NCBI RefSeq assembly: GCF_045635475.1
Contig: NZ_JBJGXI010000033.1
Location: 1-61,111 of the forward strand
Origin: JBJGXI01 sp045635475
Lineage (GTDB): Bacteria; Bacillota; Bacilli; Bacillales; Amphibacillaceae
Reading direction: 5' to 3'
DNA length: 61,111 nucleotides
Position numbers and translations under genes: made by a program. Within the stretch, counting starts at the first letter, position 1, and every line of letters starts with the position of its first letter. Below are positions 25,411 to 32,910 of the stretch, piece after piece. The notes beneath the pieces are model-generated. The model had not been told where the DNA came from and made no database searches. It worked only from the letters and a program-made list of their open reading frames with translations.

Positions 25411-25779
25411 TTAAAGTACTTCTGGAGCAAGAGAAACTATTTTCATAAATTTTGCATCACGCAATTCACGTGCAACTGGTCCGAAGATACGAGTACCTCG
25501 TGGACTTTTATCGTCACGTATAATTACCGCTGCGTTTTCGTCGAATTTAATGTAAGAACCATCTTTACGTCTCATACCAGATTTTGTTCTTACAATAACA
25601 GCTTTAACAACTTCACCTTTTTTGACAACGCCTCCAGGTGTTGCTTGTTTCACCGTGCAGACAATTACATCTCCAATATTAGCAGTCTTGCGGCCTGAAC
25701 CTCCAAGAACTTTGATCGTTAATACTTCACGAGCTCCTGAATTGTCTGCTACTTTTAACCGACTCTCTTGTTGAATCAT
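25411..25779 (-). CDS. rplN: 50S ribosomal protein L14
   Basis: 122 residues, complete: MIQQESRLKVADNSGAREV to the C-terminal RELRDAKFMKIVSLAPEVL. It lies at the subunit interface and is part of the binding site for silencing factor RsfS. GGAGGTTAC precedes the ATG, 42 bases after rpsQ. Confidence 0.97.
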   Translation of the reverse strand: MIQQESRLKVADNSGAREVLTIKVLGGSGRKTANIGDVIVCTVKQATPGGVVKKGEVVKAVIVRTKSGMRRKDGSYIKFDENAAVIIRDDKSPRGTRIFGPVARELRDAKFMKIVSLAPEVL

Positions 25780-25821
25780 ATCGCAGTAACCTCCCTTCGG
25801 AATGCTTCCGAGCGAACTTTA

Positions 25822-26085
25822 TTAAATAATAACCGCTTCTTCTACCACTTCAATTAAACGGAAACGTTTAGTTGATGAAAGTGGACGAGTTTCCATAATG
25901 CGAACAATATCACCTGTTTTAGCTTGATTGTTTTCATCATGTGATTTGAATTTCTTTGAATACTTAACACGTTTTCCATATAATTTATGGAATTTATATG
26001 TTTCAACTAGTACAGTAATTGTCTTATCCATTTTGTCAGAAACGACACGACCAGTATAAACTTTACGATTGTTACGTTCAGTCAT
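25822..26085 (-). CDS. rpsQ: 30S ribosomal protein S17
   Basis: 87 residues, OB-fold protein with KVYTGRVVSDKMDKTITV and the RPLSSTKRFRL loop. It is a primary 16S rRNA-binding assembly protein. GGAGG is found ahead of the start, 21 bases after rpmC. Confidence 0.97.
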   Translation of the reverse strand: MTERNNRKVYTGRVVSDKMDKTITVLVETYKFHKLYGKRVKYSKKFKSHDENNQAKTGDIVRIMETRPLSSTKRFRLIEVVEEAVII

Positions 26086-26106
26086 TCGAGGCTAACCTCC
26101 TCTCAT

Positions 26107-26310
26107 TTATCCGTTTTTTACGCTTAGCTCTCTTTCACGTACAACAGTTTTCAAACGCGCAATTGATTTGCGAACTTCACGAAGACGTGCTGTGTTTTCC
26201 AATTGACCTGTAGCTAATTGGAAACGTAGATTGAATAGTTCTTCTTTCAATGACTTAACCTTTTGTTCAATTTCGGCAGTGGTTAGTTCTCTAATTTCAT
26301 TAGCCTTCAT
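26107..26310 (-). CDS. rpmC: 50S ribosomal protein L29
   Basis: 67 residues from MKANEIRELT; an upstream in-frame ATG would add eight non-conserved residues inside rplP. Two-helix protein with KEELFNLRFQLATGQL. It sits at the peptide exit tunnel and helps bind trigger factor and SRP. The start overlaps the rplP end by 11 bases. Confidence 0.96.
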   Translation of the reverse strand: MKANEIRELTTAEIEQKVKSLKEELFNLRFQLATGQLENTARLREVRKSIARLKTVVRERELSVKNG

Positions 26311-26734
26311 TGATTTCACCACCAATTTCTTCACGTTTTACAAATTTTGTTTTAATCGGTAATTTGTGAGAAGCAAGACGTAAAGCTTCACGAGCCACTT
26401 CTTCAGAAACACCAGCAATTTCAAACATAATTTTCCCTGGTTTAACAACTGCAACCCATCCTTCAGGAGCACCTTTACCAGAACCCATTCGAACCTCTAG
26501 AGGCTTAGCAGTATATGGCTTATCAGGGAAGATTTTAATCCAAACTTTACCGCCACGTTTCATATAACGAGTCATTGCAATACGTGCAGACTCGATTTGA
26601 CGGCTAGTGATCCATGATGCATCTAGTGCTTGTAAACCATACTCACCAAAAGCAACTGTTGTACCACCTTTTGCTTGGCCTCTCATTTTACCACGATGTT
26701 GTCTACGATACTTTACACGTTTAGGCATTAACAT
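26300..26734 (-). CDS. rplP: 50S ribosomal protein L16
   Basis: 144 residues from MLMPKRVKYRRQHRGK, the Bacillus length; longer upstream frames run into rpsC. The PLEVRMGSGKGAPEGWVA loop reaches towards the peptidyl transferase centre. GGAAGGGGGC precedes the start, 17 bases after rpsC. Confidence 0.97.
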   Translation of the reverse strand: MLMPKRVKYRRQHRGKMRGQAKGGTTVAFGEYGLQALDASWITSRQIESARIAMTRYMKRGGKVWIKIFPDKPYTAKPLEVRMGSGKGAPEGWVAVVKPGKIMFEIAGVSEEVAREALRLASHKLPIKTKFVKREEIGGEINEG

Positions 26735-26751
26735 AATGCTTGCCCCCTTCC

Positions 26752-27393
26752 TTATTTTTTGTTTCTTGTTGGAAGGACTTCTCCTCTGTAAATCCACACT
26801 TTAACACCGAGTTTACCGTAAGTAGTATCGGCTTCAGCAGTACCATAATCGATATCTGCGCGAAGTGTGTGTAGAGGCACAGTTCCTTCACTATAATGTT
26901 CAGCACGTGCGATATCCGCTCCACCTAAACGACCAGATACTTGTGTACGAATACCCTTTGCACCTGCACGCATTGCGCGTTGGATTGTTTGTTTTTGTGC
27001 ACGACGGAAAGAAATACGGTTTTCCAATTGACGAGCAATGTTCTCAGCAACTAGTTTCGCATCTAAATCAGCTCTTTTTACTTCTACGATATTGATATGG
27101 ACACGTTTGCCAGTTAAAGCGTTCAAAGAATTACGAAGCGCTTCTACTTCTGAACCACCCTTACCAATAACCATACCTGGTTTAGCTGTAGAGATCGATA
27201 CGTTAACGCGGTTTGCCGCACGTTCGATTTCGATACTTGAAACAGCTGCATCTTTTAGACGTTGCTCAATATATTCACGAATCTTAATATCTTCATGCAA
27301 TAAGTCTGCATAGTCTTTGCCAGCGTACCATTTTGATTCCCAGTCACGAATAACGCCAACACGAAGTCCTATAGGATTAACTTTTTGACCCAC
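26752..27393 (-). CDS. rpsC: 30S ribosomal protein S3
   Basis: 213 residues. The KH domain carries GMVIGKGGSEVEAL, and the C-terminal domain has RRAQKQTIQRAMRAGAKGI and LGVKVWIYRGEVLP. It forms the mRNA entry site with S4 and S5 and contributes helicase activity. It is three bases from rplV with AGGAGGGAT before the ATG. Confidence 0.97.
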   Translation of the reverse strand: MGQKVNPIGLRVGVIRDWESKWYAGKDYADLLHEDIKIREYIEQRLKDAAVSSIEIERAANRVNVSISTAKPGMVIGKGGSEVEALRNSLNALTGKRVHINIVEVKRADLDAKLVAENIARQLENRISFRRAQKQTIQRAMRAGAKGIRTQVSGRLGGADIARAEHYSEGTVPLHTLRADIDYGTAEADTTYGKLGVKVWIYRGEVLPTRNKK

Positions 27394-27396
27394 AGA

Positions 27397-27738
27397 TTAT
27401 CCCTCCTTCTTTTCTGATACTACCACAGTGATGTGGCTTGTTCTTTTATTAATCTTACTAGCACGACCCATAGCGCGAGGACGGAAACGTTTCATAGTAA
27501 TCCCTTCATCTACAAACGCTTCAGACACTACTAGACTGTCAGGGTTCATTTCATAATTGTGTTCTGCGTTAGCGATAGCAGATTTTAATACCTTCTCAAC
27601 AACCGGTGAAGCACCACGTTGTGTATGATTTAATATTGCAATCGCTTCTCCAACTTGTTTTCCTCGAATTAAATCAACGACTAATCGAACTTTACGAGGA
27701 GCAATACGAACGGATTTTGCAACAGCTTTAGCCTGCAT
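27397..27738 (-). CDS. rplV: 50S ribosomal protein L22
   Basis: 113 residues. ARYVRIAPRKVR-type N-terminus (AVAKSVRIAPRKVRLVVDL) and the tunnel beta-hairpin EGITMKRFRPRAMGRASKI. The hairpin residues that change in macrolide resistance look wild type. GGAGGTAC precedes the start, 18 bases after rpsS. Confidence 0.97.
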   Translation of the reverse strand: MQAKAVAKSVRIAPRKVRLVVDLIRGKQVGEAIAILNHTQRGASPVVEKVLKSAIANAEHNYEMNPDSLVVSEAFVDEGITMKRFRPRAMGRASKINKRTSHITVVVSEKKEG

Positions 27739-27756
27739 GAAGAGTACCTCCTCTCA

Positions 27757-28035
27757 TTAGCGTTTTGTTTTTTTATCATCGCCTGCGTGTCCCTTATACG
27801 TTCGGGATGGCGCAAACTCACCTAATTTGTGTCCTACCATATCTTCAGTTACATAAACCGGTACGTGTTTACGACCGTCATATACCGCGATGGTGTGACC
27901 GATGAAATTAGGGAATATTGTAGAACGACGTGACCAAGTTTTAACAACTTGCTTCTTGTCATCTTCGTTAAGTTTCTCAACCTTTTTTAATAAGTGATCA
28001 TCCGCAAAAGGTCCTTTTTTTAAGCTACGACCCAT
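27757..28035 (-). CDS. rpsS: 30S ribosomal protein S19
   Basis: 92 residues from MGRSLKKGPFADDHLLKKV; an upstream ATG is inside the rplB-rpsS spacer and adds non-conserved residues. TWSRRSTIFPNFIGHTIAVY is the S19 signature. It binds the top of the 30S head. GGGAGGTTC precedes the start. Confidence 0.97.
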   Translation of the reverse strand: MGRSLKKGPFADDHLLKKVEKLNEDDKKQVVKTWSRRSTIFPNFIGHTIAVYDGRKHVPVYVTEDMVGHKLGEFAPSRTYKGHAGDDKKTKR

Positions 28036-28092
28036 ACGTGAACCTCCCTTCGTGACTGATGGACGGGCGTTAATCCCCGCCATTCAATCCCG

Positions 28093-28923
28093 TTATTTTT
28101 TACGTTTACGAACGATGAATTTATCTGTAGATTTATTCTTTTTACGCGTTTTATAACCAAGTGTAGGTTTACCCCAAGGTGACATTGGTGATTTACGTCC
28201 GATTGGCGCACGTCCTTCACCACCACCGTGTGGGTGATCATTAGGGTTCATTACAGAACCACGAACTGTTGGACGAATACCTTTCCAACGAGAGCGACCT
28301 GCTTTACCTACATTGATTAATTCGTGTTCTAGGTTTCCTACTTGACCTACTGTAGCGCGACATGTACTTAGTACTAAGCGCACTTCACCAGAAGTAAGAC
28401 GAACTAGCACGTATTTATCTTCACGACCAAGGATTTGCGCTTGAGCACCTGCAGATCTAGCTAGCTGAGCTCCGCGTCCCGGCTTTAATTCTACGTTATG
28501 AATAATAGTACCTACTGGAATATCTTCTAATTTCAGTGCGTGACCTACTTTAATGTCAGCACCTTCACCAGATAGAATTTGATCTCCTACTTCTAAACCT
28601 TTCGGAGCTAAAATATAACGTTTTTCACCATCAGCATAGTGAATTAAGGCAATATTAGCGGTACGGTTAGGATCGTATTCGATTGTAGCAACGCGTCCTG
28701 GTATTCCATCTTTGTCACGCTTAAAATCGATAATACGATATTGACGTTTGTGACCGCCGCCTTGATGACGAACAGTTAATTTACCTTGGTTGTTACGGCC
28801 ACCACGTTTGTGTAATGGGCTTAACAAGGATTTTTCTGGCTTATCCGTTGTGATTTCAGCGAAATCAGATGCTGTCATCCCACGTCTACCATTAGAAGTT
28901 GGTTTATACTTCTTAATCGCCAT
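28093..28923 (-). CDS. rplB: 50S ribosomal protein L2
   Basis: 276 residues. The C-terminal region has the universally conserved GGGEGRAPIGRKSPMSPWG, including the His of HPHGGGEG near the peptidyl transferase centre. GGAGGGAAAC precedes the ATG. Gene order rplW-rplB-rpsS is canonical. Confidence 0.98.
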   Translation of the reverse strand: MAIKKYKPTSNGRRGMTASDFAEITTDKPEKSLLSPLHKRGGRNNQGKLTVRHQGGGHKRQYRIIDFKRDKDGIPGRVATIEYDPNRTANIALIHYADGEKRYILAPKGLEVGDQILSGEGADIKVGHALKLEDIPVGTIIHNVELKPGRGAQLARSAGAQAQILGREDKYVLVRLTSGEVRLVLSTCRATVGQVGNLEHELINVGKAGRSRWKGIRPTVRGSVMNPNDHPHGGGEGRAPIGRKSPMSPWGKPTLGYKTRKKNKSTDKFIVRKRKK

Positions 28924-28953
28924 CTTCGTTTCCCTCCTTCTTTAAATAGTTAT

Positions 28954-29247
28954 TTACTCGACACCTTCAAAGAAATCTAGTTCTTTGCTGTCTTGAGATA
29001 ATTGTACAATAGCTTTTTTACGATCTGAGCGAAAACCACCGTATTTACCCATGCGCTTGAATTTACCTTTTAGGTTCATTGTGTTTACTTTCTCCACTTT
29101 AACACCAAAAACTAATTCAATTGCACTTTTAATTTCAGTTTTATTCGCTTTAGGACTTACTTCAAACGTATATTTTTTCTCTGCCATTAAGTCAGCAGAG
29201 TTTTCAGTAATAACTGGGCGCTTAATAATATCACGTGGATCCTTCAT
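28954..29247 (-). CDS. rplW: 50S ribosomal protein L23
   Basis: 97 residues. KDPRDIIKRPVITENS and the extended loop MNLKGKFKRMGKYGGFRSDRK are typical. L23 is the main docking point for trigger factor and SRP at the tunnel exit. The start overlaps the rplD stop by one base. Confidence 0.97.
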   Translation of the reverse strand: MKDPRDIIKRPVITENSADLMAEKKYTFEVSPKANKTEIKSAIELVFGVKVEKVNTMNLKGKFKRMGKYGGFRSDRKKAIVQLSQDSKELDFFEGVE

Positions 29248-29870
29248 TATGCAAGCACCTCCCCTGCTTTTTCAGCTGCTTCTTTTGTTAAGATCAGCTT
29301 GTCATGCGTAAGCAAGTCTAGTACATTTACTTCACTTACAGTTAATACTTTTACGTTAGGCAAGTTATTAGCAGAACGAGCAACAACTACATCAGTATCT
29401 GCAGTAACGATTAGTGCTTTTTCATTAACATTTAAAGCAGATAATAAATTAACTACTTCTTTTGTTTTTGGTGCTTCAAAAGCAAGTGCTTCTAAAACTA
29501 CCAAGTTCTCTTCTTGTACTTTAGAAGATAGTGCTGATTTAAGCGCTAAACGGCGTACTTTCTTTGGTAACTTGTAGCTGTAACTACGTGGAGTTGGGCC
29601 AAATACAGTTCCACCACCAACCCATTGTGGAGAGCGAATAGAACCTTGACGTGCACGTCCTGTTCCTTTTTGACGCCACGGCTTACGACCACCACCACGA
29701 ACTTCTGAACGGCCTTTCACCGCATGTGTACCTTGACGTAGAGATGCGCGTTGCATCACTACTGCGTCATGTAACACAGAAGTATTTGGTTCGATTCCGA
29801 AAACAGCATCATTTAATTCTACATCGCCAACTTGCGATCCAGCTTGGTTATAAAGTGCTACTTTAGGCAT
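29247..29870 (-). CDS. rplD: 50S ribosomal protein L4
   Basis: 207 residues from MPKVALYNQAGSQ after GGAGGATATGTC; an upstream ATG in the spacer is not conserved. The tunnel loop has GGGRKPWRQKGTGRARQGS with no resistance-type change. In E. coli L4 regulates the S10 operon; in Bacillus this is not known. Confidence 0.97.
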   Translation of the reverse strand: MPKVALYNQAGSQVGDVELNDAVFGIEPNTSVLHDAVVMQRASLRQGTHAVKGRSEVRGGGRKPWRQKGTGRARQGSIRSPQWVGGGTVFGPTPRSYSYKLPKKVRRLALKSALSSKVQEENLVVLEALAFEAPKTKEVVNLLSALNVNEKALIVTADTDVVVARSANNLPNVKVLTVSEVNVLDLLTHDKLILTKEAAEKAGEVLA

Positions 29871-29895
29871 GACATATCCTCCCTTCAATATATAA

Positions 29896-30525
29896 TTAGT
29901 TACCTTTAACGGCACTTGTTATTTTTACATAAGATTTTTTTGCACCAGGTACATTACCTTTGATTAAAAGTAGGTTACGTTCTGTATCTACTTTAACAAC
30001 TTCAAGGTTTTGTATCGTGATTTGTTCTCCACCCATTTGTCCAGGAAGGTTCTTCCCTTTAAATACGTGCATTGGGTCAATAACACCCATTGAACCCGGT
30101 CTTCTATGGTAACGAGAACCGTGTGACATTGGTCCACGAGATTGGTTGTGGCGCTTAATAGAGCCCTGGAAACCTTTACCCTTCGAAGTTCCTGTTACAT
30201 CAACGACATCGCCAACAGCGAAAACGTCTACGCCGATCTCCTGACCTACTTCATATGTTTCAAGATCCGCGTCACGGAATTCACGAATGTAGCGCTTAGG
30301 CGTTGTGTTCGCTTTTTGAGCATGGCCTTGTACGGGTTTATTCGCATTGTTTTTCTTTTGATCAGCAAATCCTAATTGGACCGCTTCATAACCATCATTT
30401 TCAGATGTCTTCTTCTGAAGTACTACGTTTGGCTCAGCTTGAACTACAGTTACTGCGACTAATTCGCCATCTTCTGAGAATAGCTGAGTCATGCCGATTT
30501 TGCGACCTAAGATTCCTTTCGTCAT
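29896..30525 (-). CDS. rplC: 50S ribosomal protein L3
   Basis: 209 residues. MTKGILGRKIGMTQLFSEDG and RHNQSRGPMSHGSRYHRRPG (the loop near the peptidyl transferase centre) are intact. AGGAGGTGTAAC precedes the ATG. It follows rpsJ by 27 bases. Confidence 0.97.
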   Translation of the reverse strand: MTKGILGRKIGMTQLFSEDGELVAVTVVQAEPNVVLQKKTSENDGYEAVQLGFADQKKNNANKPVQGHAQKANTTPKRYIREFRDADLETYEVGQEIGVDVFAVGDVVDVTGTSKGKGFQGSIKRHNQSRGPMSHGSRYHRRPGSMGVIDPMHVFKGKNLPGQMGGEQITIQNLEVVKVDTERNLLLIKGNVPGAKKSYVKITSAVKGN

Positions 30526-30552
30526 CCGTTACACCTCCTAATAATTAATTCT

Positions 30553-30861
30553 TTATAGTTTGATTTCAATATCCACACCAGACGGTAAATCAAGACGCAT
30601 TAATGAGTCAACCGTTTGTGGTGTTGGGCTTACGATATCAATAAGACGCTTGTGTGTGCGCATTTCGAACTGCTCACGAGAATCTTTGTATTTGTGTACT
30701 GCACGCAAGATTGTATAGATTGTTTTTTCTGTAGGTAGTGGAATCGGTCCAGATACATTAGCACCAGAGCGTTTCGCAGTATCTACAATTTTCTCTGCAG
30801 ACTGATCAAGAATACGGTGATCATATGCTTTTAAACGAATTCTTATTTTTTCTTTTGCCAT
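30553..30861 (-). CDS. rpsJ: 30S ribosomal protein S10
   Basis: 102 residues from MAKEKIRIRLKAYDHRILDQ after GGAGGG; the longer upstream frame is leader RNA. First gene of the S10-spc-alpha superoperon. S10 is also the NusE antitermination factor; the NusB-contact region is conserved. The promoter lies 134 bases upstream. Confidence 0.97.
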   Translation of the reverse strand: MAKEKIRIRLKAYDHRILDQSAEKIVDTAKRSGANVSGPIPLPTEKTIYTILRAVHKYKDSREQFEMRTHKRLIDIVSPTPQTVDSLMRLDLPSGVDIEIKL

Positions 30862-30994
30862 TATTTTCCCTCCTTTTCGCCCATTTTTATAATAGACTTT
30901 CTCCGCGAAAATTTTCTTAACAACCCGCCATGGCAAAGGGGCCGGGTGTGTCAACAACCTTCCGCATCATCGCCTTTTATGACCAACATTACAT
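30862..30994 (-). promoter_or_regulatory. S10 operon leader
   Basis: A 133-base untranslated leader. It can form CCCGGCCCC...GGCGGG-type hairpins (complement of about 30929-30952), after which TTAAGAAAATTTTCGCGGAGAAAG leads to the rpsJ ribosome binding site. The GC-rich hairpin resembles a conserved leader element I recall from other Bacillus S10 operons, but I cannot name a validated regulator. Confidence 0.4.
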
Positions 30995-31023
30995 ATTATA
31001 TAGAATTATAGGTATGAATGCAA
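30995..31023 (-). promoter_or_regulatory. sigma-A promoter of the S10 superoperon
   Basis: TTGCAT (complement of 31018-31023), an exact 17-base spacer, and a perfect TATAAT (complement of 30995-31000). No other promoter of this quality was noticed in the 15 kb of ribosomal genes that follow. Confidence 0.8.
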
Positions 31024-31193
31024 CCATAAATTGCAGAAATTTATTCATAGATTAACACCTAAATGATTATACATGAAAGTGAGCACAGATTTCAAGTCCA
31101 CGTAATCTTTTTGCTTTATTTACCAGTATAATATCCGCGTTCTCTACTATTATCGACTTACTACTCAATTATTAGACGCATGAGAATGAACAA

Positions 31194-31493
31194 AAGTGCG
31201 GTGTGCCAGTTTAGCGACGCATGGACTTGGACTCGAAACAATAAAATCATTTGTTTCTGCGGTGTATATTCATTTTAGCTTTCCTTAGTGCGATTACTCG
31301 TCCCACCGAAGACATTTGGACTGAGCCGTAGGACAAGGAAGACTTCGGCCGCATCAACCTCGCACGAAGAAAATTGGTTTTTATTTTCAAGCAGATAAAG
31401 GAAACACGATCAGCGTAAGCGAATCGATGTTGATTTATTGTACGGAGTTAGGTGTTGTCTCGCTAGTCGCTGGATGTGGCTAAATAACTTAGT
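31194..31493. repeat. ~300-bp fold-back element between tuf and the S10 operon
   Basis: It begins AAAAGTGCGGTGTGCC and ends near GTGGCTAAATAAC. TTTAGCGAC pairs with GTCGC/GCTAAAT near the far end, and ACAATAAAATCA with TGATTTATTGT inside. There is no coding frame. It fills most of the gap between the tuf terminator and the S10 promoter. One copy only is seen here. The layout resembles the repeats at 1501 and 15379, but sequence identity is low. Confidence 0.5.
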
Positions 31494-31529
31494 AAGAATA
31501 TACAGTTGTTTAATTTTATATATTCCAAG

Positions 31530-31567
31530 AAAATAATAAAACAGGCAACGATTAGATCGCTGCCTGT
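31530..31567 (-). terminator. tuf terminator
   Basis: On the minus strand ACAGGCAgcGAT-cta-ATCgtTGCCTGT is followed by TTTTATTATTTT. It is 25 bases after the tuf stop, ending the str operon. Confidence 0.9.
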
Positions 31568-31591
31568 TAGGTTTTAAGCTATTAAGCTAAA

Positions 31592-32782
31592 TTACTTCGT
31601 GATTTTAGCAACAACGCCAGCGCCTACTGTACGTCCACCTTCACGGATTGAGAATTTTGTACCTTCTTCAATCGCGATTGGAGAGATAAGTTCTACTGTC
31701 ATTTCTACGTTATCACCAGGCATTACCATTTCAACGCCTTCAGGAAGGTTGATCACACCAGTTACATCCGTTGTACGGAAGTAGAACTGAGGACGGTAGT
31801 TCGTGAAAAATGGAGTGTGACGTCCACCTTCTTCTTTAGATAGTACATAAACTTCTGCTTTGAAGTCTGTGTGTGGAGTGATTGTACCTGGCTTAGCAAG
31901 TACTTGACCACGGTTGATATCATCACGAGCAACCCCACGAAGAAGTGCACCAATGTTATCTCCAGCTTCAGCATAATCAAGAAGTTTACGGAACATTTCA
32001 ACACCAGTTACAGTTGTTTTAGATGGTGCTTCAGCAAGACCGATGATTTCGATCTCGTCACCAACTTTAACTACACCACGTTCTACACGTCCTGTAGCAA
32101 CTGTTCCACGACCAGTGATTGAGAATACGTCCTCAACTGGCATCATGAAAGGTTTTTCAGTGTCACGATCTGGTCTTGGGATGTACTCATCAACAGCATC
32201 CATTAATTCGAAGATCGCATCTACATATTTCTCGTCGCCTTCAAGTGCTTTAAGAGCAGAACCTTTGATTACTGGTACATCATCACCAGGGAAGTCATAC
32301 TCAGAAAGAAGGTCACGAACTTCCATTTCTACTAATTCAAGAAGCTCTTCGTCATCTACCATGTCACATTTGTTTAAGAATACTACAACCGCAGGTACAC
32401 CAACTTGACGAGAAAGTAGGATGTGCTCACGAGTTTGTGGCATTGGACCATCAGCAGCTGAACAAACTAGGATTGCTCCGTCCATTTGTGCTGCACCTGT
32501 GATCATGTTTTTAACATAGTCAGCGTGTCCTGGGCAGTCAACGTGTGCATAGTGACGAGTTTCAGTTTCATACTCAACGTGTGCAGTTGAGATTGTGATT
32601 CCGCGTTCACGTTCTTCTGGTGCACCATCGATTTGGTCATAAGCACGAGCTTCACCAATACCGAATTTGTTGAAAAGTACAGTTGTAATTGCTGCAGTTA
32701 AAGTTGTTTTACCATGGTCAACGTGTCCAATTGTACCAATATTAACGTGGTCTTTTGAACGATCAAATTTTGCTTTACCCAT
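31592..32782 (-). CDS. tuf: elongation factor Tu
   Basis: 396 residues. The GTP-binding motifs are GHVDHGKTTL (G1), GITIST (G2), DCPGHADY (G3) and NKCD (G4). It delivers aminoacyl-tRNA to the ribosome. It is the last gene of the rplGB-rpsL-rpsG-fusA-tuf group, 128 bases after fusA, with AAGGAGGAAC before the ATG. A candidate separate promoter and a 15-bp hairpin lie in the gap to fusA. Confidence 0.98.
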   Translation of the reverse strand: MGKAKFDRSKDHVNIGTIGHVDHGKTTLTAAITTVLFNKFGIGEARAYDQIDGAPEERERGITISTAHVEYETETRHYAHVDCPGHADYVKNMITGAAQMDGAILVCSAADGPMPQTREHILLSRQVGVPAVVVFLNKCDMVDDEELLELVEMEVRDLLSEYDFPGDDVPVIKGSALKALEGDEKYVDAIFELMDAVDEYIPRPDRDTEKPFMMPVEDVFSITGRGTVATGRVERGVVKVGDEIEIIGLAEAPSKTTVTGVEMFRKLLDYAEAGDNIGALLRGVARDDINRGQVLAKPGTITPHTDFKAEVYVLSKEEGGRHTPFFTNYRPQFYFRTTDVTGVINLPEGVEMVMPGDNVEMTVELISPIAIEEGTKFSIREGGRTVGAGVVAKITK

Positions 32783-32835
32783 TTATAGTTCCTCCTTTAA
32801 TAAATAAAAGTTACTTTTAAGTATATTTATGTGTT

Positions 32836-32870
32836 GCTTAGAAACAACTTAGGGCAAGTTGTTTCTAAGC
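32836..32870. other. perfect 15-bp hairpin in the tuf leader
   Basis: GCTTAGAAACAACTT and its exact reverse complement are separated by five bases (AGGGC on the plus strand). No T-tract follows on either strand, so it is not a standard terminator. On the minus strand it would lie at or close to the 5' end of an mRNA from the tuf promoter, 53 bases before the start codon. Confidence 0.8.
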
Positions 32871-32872
32871 CT

Positions 32873-32902
32873 ACAATACAATTTATACTCGATTCATGTC
32901 AA
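32873..32902 (-). promoter_or_regulatory. candidate tuf-specific promoter
   Basis: TTGACA (complement of 32897-32902), an 18-base spacer and TATTGT (complement of 32873-32878), just downstream of the fusA stop. It would give extra tuf transcript beyond read-through from the str promoter. Confidence 0.5.
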
Positions 32903-32910
32903 AAAATCAA

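Noticed and set aside
28020..28241. Minus-strand frame overlapping rplB/rpsS
   Set aside because: Shadow of rplB in another frame with no RBS.
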